A stretch of DNA of 64,000 nucleotides from Cephalotrichum gorgonifer (Eukaryota; Ascomycota; Sordariomycetes; Microascales; Microascaceae): positions 1,082,338 through 1,146,337 of the forward strand of contig ONZQ02000001.1 of assembly GCA_900312665.1 (NCBI GenBank). Direction: 5' to 3'. Below are positions 11,501 through 22,730 of this stretch, piece by piece. The position numbers and the translations under genes are program-made. A model generated the notes under the pieces. It made no database searches and was not told where the DNA came from. It was given only the letters and a program-made list of their open reading frames with translations. Each line of letters opens with the position of its first letter. Position 1 is the stretch's first letter.

Positions 11501-12197
11501 CTAGCCCCCCCTCGTCCGCCTCCGGTCCTCAATAACTAGTAACTCGCTCTCGCAGACGCTCGGCGACGGACTCCTCTCATACCTCGGCACATCCACGTAC
11601 CGGTACGCCGGCTTGCTCTCCACCCTCACGGGGTACGGCACCGGCACCTCGACCCTATACGGCACCTCGACCTTGTAGGGCACCTCGACCTTGTAGGGAA
11701 CGGCCCTCTCCCTCTCGATGTAGACCTCCCTGTCCCTTTCCCTCCCTCGGCTCCGGCTCCGGCTCCGACTGCGGCTCTTCTTCTTCTTCTTCTTAGACTT
11801 GTGCGAGGAGCGGGAGGAGGTGGACTCGACGTCCACGGAGATGATGGCCGGCTCCGACGGCGGGGGCGGGGGCGGGAGGAGGGCGGGGGGCCGCTCGTAG
11901 ATGGTCGAGGGCGCCGGGGGAGGGGGCGGGAGCTCGATGACGGGCGGCGGGGGGCACAGGGGCGGCGAGGGCGGGCTGGGGAGGTTGATGACGGTCGTGC
12001 GGCGGCTTATGGTCTTGGTGGGGTACGTCGGGGCGCCCTCGAAGTAGATCCGCTTCTTGCAGGTGCAGTGGTGGTGGCCGTGGTGGTGCCGGTGGTGGCA
12101 GGAGGTGTACGCTGTGGTTCCAAAGTTGCGTGTTAGTGGTTTTTGGGGTGGGTATTAGATGGGGCTCTTAGCGGAAGGCGGATGGATACGTACACAT
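11501..12197 (-). CDS. His/Cys- and Pro-rich SR-like protein, function unknown
   Basis: Predicted exons are 12194-12197 (ATGT) and 11501-12111, with an intron of 82 nt (donor GTACGT, CACTAAC branch, acceptor CACAG), giving 204 residues. A His/Cys cluster lies at the N terminus (CHHRHHHGHHHCTCKKR), followed by poly-proline runs at about 45-95. Then come a Lys-rich block and an RS tract (KKKKKKSRSRSRSRSR) and near-repeats VPYKVEVPYKVEVPYRVEV, and the protein ends in RRRTRGG. The first exon is only four bases, so the start is the least certain point; the second exon alone is open and strongly coding-like. The His/Cys cluster could bind metal and the RS tract suggests nuclear or RNA-linked localisation, but both are inferences. 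I do not recognise the family. Confidence 0.55.
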
Positions 12198-13354
12198 TGC
12201 TACTCGAACCTTGAAGGCGCACTAGGTGGTTCGTTCTATGAAGGGGAGGCGTTGGTAGGCACAGATCGTTTCGAGGAAACGAAAGAGAAACGTTGAAAAT
12301 TCACGGAAGGATGGGCGAGAGAAGGTTGAAGTGGCGAATATGACGGAACATTCCAGGAAATGGTTTCCCTGGAGGGAGGAAGGAAGACGGCCCCGAATGA
12401 TATAAGGGTTTCCAAAGCTGCTTGCGTGGGCAGCAAGCAGCCAGGAATGGAGGGGAGGGTCCGTCCTGCATGAGACCTCGTGGAACCCGAACCTTCACTC
12501 CACCTTATTTTTTTCTTCCCAGTTCTTCGCTTTCTTCCCTTTTACTACGCCACCTCATGGTGGAAAATGTACCAACATGCGCAATACTCACAAAAAGTCG
12601 TCATGGGGGGCTTGCCGGAACGAGTACGAGTAAAGCGGGGATTCCGACCGAGTGAGTCTGTCCGATGACGTCGTCACGGGCCCCGAACAGGGAACCACTA
12701 ATATCATTGGCTGGCTCCCGTTCGTCGGCACAACACTCCCATGACGTCGACCCGCGACCGGAACCAGGAACTCGAGGCTATATCGTATGCCGCACGCGTA
12801 GGCGTACGTAAATTAAGCTTGTGGGCTGTTTCGGAACCTTCTGCCGCCGGGCGGCACGCTTTGCGGTGCGGCGGGACGGCGGTCTTGTTCTTTCTGTGTT
12901 ATGGATATTCGGAGCACTGCAAAAAGGTCGACTATCTGCACCAGTGCATTATACCTCGGCCCACACATCCTATTTTACGAGTAGCACAGGAGTGGTGGTG
13001 TGGTATCTTCACGCGTGCCTATGCTTATATGACTAGGTTCAAGACATCTACGAGTATGGTGTGAGAGGTTACGCCAAGGAATATGCATTATGTGTCATTA
13101 TTTTGACTGTGAAGGACTGATATGAGACCAGCCAAGCCTTCCATAACTGCTCCCCAAGGTATGCCTTGTCACTCCTTTTTCTTTTCGGTAGCGGTCGCCT
13201 GGTATCATGCTCCCCAGCATGCCTCTCAAATGAATTACAGCTGTGCCCCTGCCTGCCTTCGTCTTCTCGCAACGCACTGATTGTGCACCCTCTGTTTCAT
13301 AGAGAGCTTCGACCTTGACCCTACGATCCTTGAGCCTTCCCTTCTCACCTCACG
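12198..13354. other. Intergenic, promoter of the SR-like gene and 3' flank of the Clr5 gene
   Basis: No convincing gene. Short frames on both strands lack domains and overlap each other. The sequence is ordinary intergenic DNA with scattered ACGAGTA words. Confidence 0.55.
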
Positions 13355-15306
13355 TCACAGAGTCTCCGGAATGTCCGCCAAGTAAATATCCAGCCGCTTG
13401 CTCGCCTCCCGCGCAGCCTCCTCCGCCTCGTCCAGCCGGCCCCCGCGCGCCAGCAGGTCCCTGAGCTGCCAGATCTCGTACACGACCTGCGGGTCGGACG
13501 CCCCCTGGCCGTACTCCCGCAGGGCGAGGATGCCTCGGAGCTTCTCGATGGCGACGTCCTTGTCGATGCCGAGATGGATGTCGGTATCGAGCGCGATCTT
13601 GGCCATGAAGGCTACCACGCGCACGTGGAGGCGAGGCACCTTTTTGTATCTGGGGGCCGCCCGCTTCGGAAAAGAAGGAGTTGTATCATCGACGCCGTCG
13701 GCGTCGTCGCCATCATCCCTCGCCGTGGAGCTCGGCCGCGTGGCGCTGTCGGGCATGCCTCTCTTCATCAGGCCCATGAGAACGCGTAGCCTCATGTGCT
13801 GGTCCACGAGCTCCATCTCACTCTGCCGGCGGAGGTCGGCGATGCTGCCGAGCCTCAGCGCCTCGTAGTTTGAGGGTGGCTGGGAGCGCTGGGCATGCCC
13901 CGTGTGCATTGAGAAGGAGAGGGTGGCGTACATGATCCGCTCGGCCCGATGCGCCTCCATCTCCTCGAAGTCGGCTGCAACCTGCACCACGTCGGGGTTC
14001 TCGGCGCGATACGCCCCGAACGAGTCGCTCATCCGGCGCGGAGCTGCGGGCGGCAGCCTGAGCTGGTACGAGTCCCATATGAGGCGGTGGTACATGAGCT
14101 GGAAGCGCGAGTGGACGTTGGAGAAGATGAATCCCGCGTTGAGCAGCCAGCCCCTCTCTATCAGGGTCGTGATCGCCAGAAAGGCGTCACCGGGTGACCT
14201 CCGCATCAGGTCCTGCAGGCTGGCTAGGATCTGGATGAGCGGGTGCGTTGTAGGCAGCCGGCTCTTCGCGAGGTCGGAGATGTGCCGGACGAGCATCGCG
14301 AAGAGACTGGTCTGTCCGAGGTACGCGATGTTGTAGAGGATCTCGAGCAGGTCCCAGGTGACCAATGGGCCCTCGAGATCGAGGATTTTCTCGACCTGCA
14401 GAAAGGACTTGCGAGCGAGGCGACCGGCAGGGATGCCGTGGCCGCGCCCGAGAAGCTCGGCTACTAGCCTAAAGGAGAAACTAAGCTGCTCGAGGTCGAG
14501 GGGTTGTTCTCCGGGTCGCCCGCCTGGGGGGATCAGGAAATCTGGGTCGTCACTGCAAGGGCTATCGTGCAGTGTCGTCTCAAAGAAGGCCGAGCTCCAA
14601 CTCTTGATGCTGTTGAGGAACAACAGACTTTGGGCGTCAGCACCACGGTACCCAAGTTCCATGAGCGTGAGCAGGTCGATCAAGTATTTCCTTTGGGTGA
14701 CGGAATGCGCCGTGGAGCTGGCCTCGCGATCATCGCGCCGGGAAAGGCGAACGTTTTTCTCGAGCCCCCATTTCGTAAAACGTTTCTTGTACATATGAGA
14801 TCTTCATGACGAAGAGTGGGTTAGCGAGACGCTCCTTTCCAGTAAGCAGGAACGACAAGAATGCAATGGGACAACTGCTGCCTCTATCCGAGCAGTGGTA
14901 TACAAAAACTAGGCTGAAGTGCTGAGCAGGGGGAGAAAGATGATCTGGTACGTATCATCGACTGAGAGCGTACTGCCGTAGTAGCGAACTACTAGTCTTG
15001 CAGGATCGAAGTCCATCGTCTCTACATCAGATAAAAAGGGACCCACATGCAAGGGATGTCTCACGTTGCTTTGAACCCGTATTTCTCCTCCATCTGCGCC
15101 ATTACGTATCGGAGCTTGCGGCGCTCCTGGATATACATCCTCTGGATGTGGGGATACACGGAGGCCCATTCGGCCTCGGTATGGTGGTATTCGGACGGGG
15201 CTGGTCGCTGCCTGGCCTCGAGCATTTCAGCGTCGTTTGGCGTTTCGGCAATGGGCCACGGGGCCAGGGCTGGCAGCCGGGACGTCTTCGTACGCGACAA
15301 GGTCAT
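13355..15306 (-). CDS. Clr5-domain protein
   Basis: Exons 15065-15306 and 14801 down to 13355 encode 562 residues. The 263-nt intron has donor GTGAGA and acceptor GAAG; the join restores the exact Clr5 signature GFKATSHMYKKRFTKWGLEKN (the first exon ends inside GFKAT). The Clr5 domain (residues about 43-97) is an N-terminal module found in many ascomycete proteins and named after S. pombe Clr5, a silencing factor. The rest (about 100-562) is helical and lacks a domain I can name; repeated leucine-rich helices and the spacing suggest a TPR-like fold, as in many Clr5 proteins. The start is the first ATG in the open frame 5' of the domain. Function is unknown; chromatin or DNA binding is inferred from the domain only. 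Confidence 0.85.
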
Positions 15307-16307
15307 GATGCTCTTGGCGATACCGAAAGGTCGTTCGATGGCGTCTGATTCATAAGCATTCTGCCAGCAGAGGAGGCACAGGTGGGAACTATTTCCCGTG
15401 ATTCTAGTGGTTAAAGTGGAATGAGAGAAGAAGAATTGGGAGGCGGAACGACCAGGGAAATAGGAGGATATTGGCTGCGTGGGCCGACATCATCATCTAC
15501 ACTCGGATTGCCGCTGCAAGTGAGTCGGGGATAAGTAAAACTAGTTGACTGTCATGGATGAAGCACGGATGGATCGGGTCTGGAGAGGGATGTACTGTAC
15601 TTTGAGAGGATTCGGTACGGGGGAAACTTGATTGGCCATGGTTGATGATTTATAGTGGAGAAAAGAGGCAGAGCCAAAGAGAAGTGCCAAAAAAGATCCC
15701 GTACTAGGATTCCGAGATAGAGGATTCATGTAGTCTACTTTACACGCGCTCCCCTCACTAGTGCGAAAGTTTACTTCAGTTAGCCGCTCAGCGAATCATG
15801 TCAACAGGAAAAGTTCCCGAAACTTTCTAGCCAGCCCGATGGTCTTTCACCTACCTGCGCTAGTACGAGCTCACATAAACCAAAAAGGCTCCAGGATATT
15901 TCTTAGCTAGCATTAACCCGTCACGAATGTGTAGCCGTGTAATGTATTCCCACCCCTGGAGTTCCTAGCCTCGGGTTTGAATCAAGGCTGGCTAGAAAGT
16001 TCCTGGATCCTTTCCCTCTGATGTGATTCGTAGAGCTAATATGAGGGTGGTTCGACGGATAGGTAATCGGCGAGTGTAAATAGTCTAAGGAATCTATATA
16101 AGTCCCATGTTCAAGACTGTTGTTTTGCAGCGTTTCTTTAAAACTACTCGAACACATAGAGAAAGAACCATAATACAGAGTTCACACTTATACGAACGAA
16201 GGGAATCGACCCTGCGATAACCCCAAGGCTCTATATGCTCTCCCCACCCAGTCCTAACACCTTTATCATCTAAGCTTTCATACAAGACCGACAATCACTT
16301 CCTCCCC
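15307..16307. other. Divergent intergenic region between the Clr5 and SDR genes
   Basis: This 1 kb separates two head-to-head genes and should hold both promoters. A CTATAT element lies about 75 nt before the SDR start. On the minus strand, 16190-16262 looks like a decayed tRNA: GGGGAGAGCAT resembles a D arm and CAGGGTCGATTCCC a T arm missing one base, with no matching acceptor stem. No protein gene is apparent. Confidence 0.5.
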
Positions 16308-17442
16308 ATGTCCTCTCAGCTGAAAGACAGCGCGGGCTGGGCGGCCAGTTTCCCCGGCACCGTCTGGAAACAGGTCTTCCACCGTGTACCCAAGATCCCC
16401 TCGCACATCGACCTCTCCGGAAAGACAGTAATAGTCACAGGAGCCACCGGAGGCATCGGCCTCGAAGCCGCCCGCCAGCTCCTCGAAGTGCGAGCTAGCC
16501 GTCTAATACTCACTGCCCGGACACAATCCAAAGGCGAAACTGCAGCCGCCGAGCTCCGATCCAAGTTTCCCAAGGCCGACATCCGGGTCTGGACGCTCGA
16601 GATGGAGTCGTATGAATCGGTCCGCCAGTTCGCAGGCCGTTGCGAGACCGAGCTCGACCACCTCGATGTCGTCATCCTTAACGCAGGCATGGGCCGGACC
16701 TCGTTCATCCGCACCGGCGACGGCCGCGAGTCTACCCTCCAAGTCAACTACCTCTCTACCGCGCTACTGGCGGTCCTCCTCCTGCCAATCCTCCGGTCCA
16801 AGGCCATCGCTGCCGCTTCGCCGGGAGAGACCCCGTCACCTGGTCGCCTTACGGTCGTCGGCTCAGACATGGCGCACTGGGTAAACATGAAAGAGCCCGC
16901 CGGGGGCATCCTCGACGCCGTTGACAGCTCGGTCGGTTTCCAAGGCATGGACCAATACGCCAAGACGAAGCTCTTCCTGACCATGATAGTGTCGAAACTG
17001 GCCGAGGTCGTCAGTGCCGACGACGTCATCGTTAACGTGGTCAACCCGAGCGGCGTCAGGGGCACCAGCCTCATGCGGGACGCAAAAGGCCAATACGCGA
17101 TACAGGCCTTTGTGTACATCAATGGTCTTCTTCTTGGAAGGAACCTCACCGATGGTACGAGGCAGTACCTGCATTCTGCGCTCGTTCTCGGAAAGGAGAG
17201 CCACGGCTCGTTCGGAGACTGGCAGATCAGACCGTAAGCCTATTCCCTCGTTCCCCTTTTTCGCTTTTAGCTCCCCGGCGTTTCCTAAAACGCATATCTA
17301 ATAACTACGGCCCTCATGCAGGTACCCGCCTTTTATGTATACCGATGCCGGCATTCGGATGACGAATAAGCTCTGGGAAGAGACTGGATATGAACTTCGG
17401 TTTGCTGAGGTTGATGCCATTCTGGAGAAGATGAAGCATTGA
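16308..17442 (+). CDS. Short-chain dehydrogenase/reductase (retinol dehydrogenase/WW-oxidoreductase-like)
   Basis: Exons 16308-17233 and 17322-17442 give 348 residues; the 88-nt intron has donor GTAAGC and acceptor TGCAG. It is a classical SDR with a Rossmann fold: cofactor motif TGATGGIG at 44-51, structural NAG at 125-127, catalytic Ser186 and the YxxxK pair Tyr217/Lys221. Length and the extended C terminus match the fungal retinol-dehydrogenase-like group, which uses NADP(H) or NAD(H) on small lipophilic or secondary-metabolite substrates; the actual substrate cannot be read from sequence. There is no signal peptide or membrane anchor. Neighbours do not suggest a biosynthetic cluster. The start is the first ATG and gives the usual N-terminal length. 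Confidence 0.92.
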
Positions 17443-18260
17443 GCCATGGTATGGGGCGACGACTAGGCCGGCGCGGCTAGTGCGCCTGGAGGACTGACCA
17501 ATTAGAAGTGGGCCGATCCGGACGGGGGCGGGCGTCGCTCCGAGAGACCGACGGTAAAACGCATTCGATTCTCGCAGTGACTCCATTGTGTATCAAGTTT
17601 CCTTTCTTTCACTCTGCACTAGTCAAGCCAAGGATTTGCCTTAGGCGGTTCCGGATGCCGCAGATGGCCGAGGTGACGCTAGAGGCAATCTTCTCGGCCA
17701 AGGCAACGACGACGCTTGACTCGACTGGGCTCGGCGATTTGATGCCAAGACGGTGGGGAAAGAAGGGGGGGGGGGTTTGCTTGCGCAGGAGGAGGGACCT
17801 TACACCACGGAGACGCATGCTCCTCACAATTTCGATATTTTAATGAAAGCCACCGACAGATCATACTCACCTCATTCCCCAGTGTTTCGTGAAACCTGTT
17901 TCCTTTGAGCCAACGGTATCGGTACTTAGCCGGCGACCGTCGGCCGCTCCTTCCAAAGTCTTCGCCTTAATGTGGTGGACACGGTAGGGCATAGGGCGCT
18001 CTTTCCTAGACATCCGGACCGAGATGGATGCGCAAGGCGTCGCCCTGGCCCTCTATCGCACCTGCCTCATCTTGCCAACTTTTAATAAGACTTTTGGAAA
18101 ATAACCCTGATCACCCACATGACAGGAATCATATGGACATCCCCACTTCACACATCTGTGAACTTTGATCACGCTCTGAAGGATCTCGGTCTCGCTCGCT
18201 CGAATTCACTTTCTGCTAGAACCAACCCCGTTTGCGTTAGATAACTTCACTCCGCCGAAA
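17443..18260. other. Intergenic between the SDR gene and the coiled-coil gene
   Basis: About 0.8 kb between two plus-strand genes. Contains a G10 run near 17766 and a TTTTAATAAG-rich segment near 18080. No gene is seen. Confidence 0.5.
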
Positions 18261-18809
18261 ATGCCGCGAAGGCAAGCCGCCAGGGCTGTCCGGGAGACTT
18301 CGGGGTCGGAGGATCCGGCCGACATCTTCACCAGCGCGCAGCAGAAGATGACAACGGTTGGTTAGCCGGGTTGGGTACCGAGGCTGCGGAGCTAACTAAG
18401 CCGTAACCGCCAGCTCCAGCGGAGCAGGAACAGGCGACGAAGGGCCATAGCTACGAAACACGCAGAGGAGCTCGACAAGGTCAAGAAGAGGATCGAGTCC
18501 CGGCTAGAAGCCGACCGCAAGAGAACGTGAGTCCGTAACACGATATGGCAAACCGCGAGGGTGGGCTGCGCTGATTTGTCTCTGGCTAGTACGCAGGCTT
18601 GGAAGGAAGCCTTGGCGAAGCATTTGGATGCTGTAACATCGGTTTTAGAAATTGAGAAGAAGATTGAGGCAAATGTCCAAGAGATGCATCGCCAGTGTCG
18701 GTGTTTTATTGAGCTCCTCTCGCTGGTGCACGAAGGAAGGGCGCAGGAGGCCCTTCGAGTTGACCTGGATAACTTGGTGCATCGATACTCGGGCGGATCC
18801 AAGGCCTAG
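18261..18809 (+). CDS. Small coiled-coil protein, unknown function
   Basis: Three predicted exons, 18261-18356, 18414-18526 and 18590-18809, encode 142 residues. Donors are GTTGGT and GTGAGT; acceptors are CGCCAG and GGCTAG with GCTAACTAAG and similar branch sites. The N terminus is basic (MPRRQAARAVRE), a short acidic-to-basic stretch follows, then residues about 45-125 form an extended charged helix, likely a coiled coil. No known domain is recognisable. An alternative acceptor six bases downstream (CTCCAG) would remove two residues. The gene is tail-to-tail with COX17, 189 bp apart. Splice consensus and frame agreement across three exons make it a likely real gene. Confidence 0.6.
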
Positions 18810-18998
18810 ACCCTTCGAGAAAGCGGTCTGCCCCGGAGTTATAAGGCACAAGGGGGTGAGGAATGTGCGGCGGTGAACCAGGCTGGAAGCTTAGGAGTGG
18901 GTATTGTTTGATTTGTCGTTGAGTCTATGCGTCTATCATGGCAATAATGTACAGCGGTCGCTTATCGTGGCAGATTTCTCTCAACATATATGGCGCCC

Positions 18999-19354
18999 CT
19001 ACACCTTGAACCCGAACCCTTCCATGCAGGCCTTGTACTGCAATATCGTCGATTTGCAGTCTTCTTCGGGGTTCGCGGACTTCGACATGAGCATGCATTC
19101 GTCCCGTCGGGACTTCTCGTCCTTGCAAACGCAGCATGGCTATGACGCTGTGTTAGCCGGGCGACCCTAAAACTCGGGAGGGTCAGGAGTTCGTACCTTG
19201 GGCTTGGAGGCGTCGGTCGTCTTGGTCGCGGCCGCCGGGGCGGGAGCCGGAGCTGTGGATCGCCAATTGAGTTAGCGGGAGCTTAAGGAAGCAATAGCCA
19301 GGTGGAGGGGGAGTATGGGGGGACTATACCGATTGTTGAGCTTTGGTTTCCCAT
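18999..19354 (-). CDS. COX17: Cytochrome c oxidase copper chaperone Cox17
   Basis: Three exons (19330-19354, 19197-19252, 18999-19139) join into a 73-residue protein. Introns are 77 and 57 nt, with donors GTATAG and GTACGA. It carries the copper-binding KPCCVC motif (Cys29, Cys30, Cys32) and the twin CX9C pairs Cys32/Cys42 and Cys55/Cys65 that form the disulfide-bonded helical hairpin; it ends GFGFKV, as most Cox17 proteins do. Known role: carries Cu(I) in the mitochondrial intermembrane space to Sco1 and Cox11 for cytochrome c oxidase assembly, imported by the Mia40 relay. The N-terminal Ala/Pro-rich extension is variable in fungi. Confidence 0.95.
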
Positions 19355-19764
19355 TGCGATTACTGTGACACGGGGACTTCGTGGTTGGGGGGTGGAAAAG
19401 GAGCTGTTTTGATCGGGATCCCGTTTTGCTATCACGCGATCGCGACACAGAGATGTCGAATGATTTTTAAGCAGACTCGCATCCACGCACCGGCGCCGCC
19501 GGACAAGTGCGAAAATTGACTTTGGGCACTGTGTCTAGATATCCACCTCTGGCGAACCAAAGCCGGCCAGACCGGAAGGATTTCAAAGAAACCTGCTCAG
19601 GTGGAGTAATAACAGAGTAATCTAACCTAACGTCTATTATTGTACTAATAGTTTGTTCTTGTACGAAAAAAAAACATGGATAAACGCTACCCACACTCTC
19701 GGAAAGAGAGAGACCCAATTTCACAGTATCTGGCCCAAGATCGATCTCCCAGCCCGGAATGTTC
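19355..19764. other. Short spacer: 3' flank of the J-domain gene and COX17 promoter
   Basis: 410 bp between two minus-strand genes. It includes an A9 run near 19666 and no open frame of note. It must hold the COX17 promoter; no clear TATA box is seen. Confidence 0.5.
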
Positions 19765-20709
19765 TTATAACCCCGTCGCATGACTAAAGACCTTTGCAGC
19801 AAGCTGGCTAAGGAGCCTCGCCCTATCAGCCTGGGGCAGTTCCTTCTCCAAGTTAGCATATTTTCTCAAGATCCTAGGTTCTAGAAAGGGGGAAGCGGAA
19901 GCGGAGATGTGTCTCACCTGGAACACGGCGTAGACGCTCTTCCCTCTCGCGTCCCTCACCGCACCGAGCCTGTTCCCCGCGACGGCGCCCGCCACCATCC
20001 CGGGCACGTTCGCGACTATGAACCCAAGCGCCCCGCCGCTCACTCCCCCCAAGATGCTCCAGAACGAGCGGGTCGGCCGGTTCCCCTCGTCGGCCAGCCC
20101 CTCCTCCCTCAGCATCTCCTCGAACACATCCCCGAACTGCGCCTCCTCGGCCTCCTCCCTGTCCCTCGGCGTCGCGCCCTGGCCGGTGAAGAAGTTCCAC
20201 GCCCAGGAGTATGCGTTCTGTGCGCCGCCCCCGCCCTCGCCGCCGGGCGCGCCGCCGGGGGTCTCGTGGTCCTCGGCGAAGTCGAAGGGGTCGGCTTCCG
20301 GCGGGGTGGGGGGCGAGGGGTGGCGGTGGCGCTGGAGGTCGTACTCGCGGCGGCGGGCCGGGTCGGAGAGGGTGTAGTAGGCGTCGTTGACGAGCTGGAA
20401 CTTGCGCGTGCGGGCCTCTCGGTCGGGGCTGGTGGCGGGGACGCGATCGGGGTGGTACTTTAGGGCGGCGCTTCGCAGGGTTTCGTTAGCTGGGGGGGTA
20501 GACTCTCTTGAGGGTAGGAGGTAGGAGAAAAGAAGGGGGGACGGGGGGGCAAACCGCTTGTAGGCATCGCGTATTTGTTGAGTCGAGGCGGACTGGGAGA
20601 CCTCTAGGATTGCGTCTGGGTTGTGTCAGTCTCTGAGGGGGGCTCTGCATGTTGGTGAGCTTGGGGCGTGTTACTCACAGTAATTGGGGGGCGGACCGGA
20701 AGCCGACAT
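19765..20709 (-). CDS. J-domain (DnaJ, class C) protein
   Basis: Four exons (20679-20709, 20555-20615, 19918-20470, 19765-19842) encode 240 residues. The J domain occupies about 9-75 with HPD at 37-39 in RAALKYHPDR, so it should stimulate Hsp70 ATPase activity. There is no zinc finger or G/F region, hence class C. Residues about 175-215 are a Gly/Ala-rich hydrophobic stretch (WSILGGVSGGALGFIVANV) that could associate with membranes, followed by DARGKSVYAVFQ. The second acceptor (CGAAG, just after CTAAC) is needed to avoid a stop and to restore the family YKRAALKYHPDR. The last intron (19843-19917, GTGAGA to AGAAG with GCTAAC) is 75 nt and stop-free, so an intron-retaining isoform would also be open. 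The family is conserved in filamentous fungi; its specific client is not known to me. Confidence 0.85.
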
Positions 20710-22730
20710 GCTGCGCGACTCGACGGCTGACGGTGCAGTATGTGTTTGGAGGGAGGCTGCAAGTCGTTTTCCTTCCCCGTTTATTTTTCTCTAACCTTGT
20801 TGATGGTAGATGGGGATAGCTTTTCGCTAGTCCTTCCGGTTGTTGGAGAGGCTGGCTGCCTCGCTGTTGCGATATGGTGGGGTCTCGAACGACGTCATTC
20901 CTGCGATTACGATATTGCACAGGTATCGAGGGAGGTGAGGCGCACGTGAAAATCTGGCTCCTGCGGCCGGCCGCCAGCGACCAGCGACCGACGCCAGCTG
21001 CGGGCTGCCAATACGGCCGACTGTCCTGTTGTGGAAAGGGCCTGTCAACGACAGCCTTCCACACTAAGAAGCCGTGGATCCCTTCACCGGGATCGGCCAA
21101 ACTCTGAATCGTGACAGCACTTGGGCGAGGAATTACAGCTCAAGTGATGGCCCAGAGACTATAGCATCGCCGTTCCACCCTGGTGCCTATTACCATTATC
21201 ATCTACTGGCCTGACCAAAGGAAGCTTATTCTTAGGCCACACGTGGTTATTATAACTTTAAACCACCACGCAGTCGATGCTCAAGTTACCCTTAAAAGGT
21301 CGTAATCACTACTGATCTTGGCCAAATCTAGATGCAAGCTTATTTCCAGAAACTTCCGAGTTGCGCCCTGCAGAACGGGGCATTTTCTCAAAAGAAGAAA
21401 ACCTCCCGCATTAACCCTGCAGAATGGGTCCCCCCCTTCGGGAGCTTAACCTTGATACAACCTCCTTGTCTTGGTTTCATTCTCCCGGAACAGCCGATGA
21501 GGAGGGGGATAGGGGGCTCCGGGGTGCAAGTGTTAGAGACCTGGTGCGAATTCGTACCGGAGACACTAACAGTGGGTCACCCCGGCCTGATGGTCGCTTA
21601 AATTCGGGTACCGGACGGAACGTTTGATCCGCGCGGTCACCTCGTTTCAGGACCTGCATCCACATGCCCCGAGTTTATTCCAAGGACCCGTCATGAGATG
21701 CCACTCCCAACCTCATACATACATGCCAGAAATAGCCAAGTCTCATGGTCATAATCCACCCTGGGTGGGGTGGCCTGATGGCGGCGTAATGAGCTACTCG
21801 CCCCCTTGAGGATTCTCACTCTGGCTAAATTCGCAATGCTCCATCAATCCGCGGTGCGAGTTACAGCCGGAGCTCCTCGCCGTTTCTAGATCGCACGGGT
21901 GGTGCCCATCCTTGGCCCTGCTCAGTGTCCCAGCGTCCAAGAATTTCCTTGCTGCTCCAAGTCGCGTCCCATCCGTCGATGGCCGGCCATCCCCCCCGGC
22001 CGTCCATCGACCATCACGGCGATGATCTCCGGAGCACTCCCTTGGCGCATGAGTGTTGCGGACCATTCAACCGGGCTTGCCCAGGCTGGGGTGATCTCTG
22101 TCCACCTCATCACCTTGGTTCATGATGTTTCAACTCCCCGTCTAGACTTCCTCTCCCCCCGGCTGTGCGCTGTGACGATATGTTTCTCGGGTCAAGCGAG
22201 ACATTGGCGACCCGCCCCTGTCAACATGAGGAAAGGCCTCCTCGTCTTGGCACGTCAAAGTCACTGACACCCACCCCTGCTTGTGCTTCCCCATTCCCTG
22301 GCTGGCATCACACCAGGGTACCATTGACCGACCTCCCCGTCGCCGCCTCAGACCACTCTCGTCGCGGATCCTTACGTGCATCAAGCGACTCATATAATCC
22401 CATCCCATCTTGCCCGGGTTTTGACTACCTTCTCCCGCCTTCCCCTCCGTCGCTCTTAATTCCCTTACATTTTCCCTTTTCTTTCCTTCTAAGGTTCTTT
22501 TCCTTTTGTTGCATCTCCGTTCCCTTTGGAGTTCTTCTTCCCTTTCCTCTTCCTTCTCTTCTACGACTGCCGGCCAGCTCCCATTGCCGTATATTATTCT
22601 TTTTTTTTCTTTCTTTTCTTCGCCACTGTCCTCGGGTCTGGAATACCCTAGAGTTTACTTTCTTATTTCTCCTATTTTTACATTCTTGTACCGTGACCGC
22701 TTGCGGTTCTATTTCCTCGACAAATTCAAA
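20710..22730. other. 2 kb intergenic region and pyrimidine-rich leader of the surface-protein gene
   Basis: No supported gene. CACGTG boxes occur at 20943-20948 (about 235 bp upstream of the J-domain start) and 21240-21245. From about 22430 to 22700 the plus strand is a C/T-rich tract, typical of leaders of strongly expressed fungal genes. An in-frame open stretch (22506-22730) precedes the ATG of the surface protein but lacks an in-frame ATG giving a better signal peptide. Confidence 0.5.

Noticed and set aside
13398..14336. Plus-strand frames antisense to the Clr5 gene
   Set aside because: Shadows of a GC-rich coding region whose Clr5 domain is on the minus strand.
22165..22730. Open frame extending upstream of the surface-protein ATG
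   Set aside because: C/T-rich leader translated as Phe/Leu/Ser; the signal peptide begins only at 22731.
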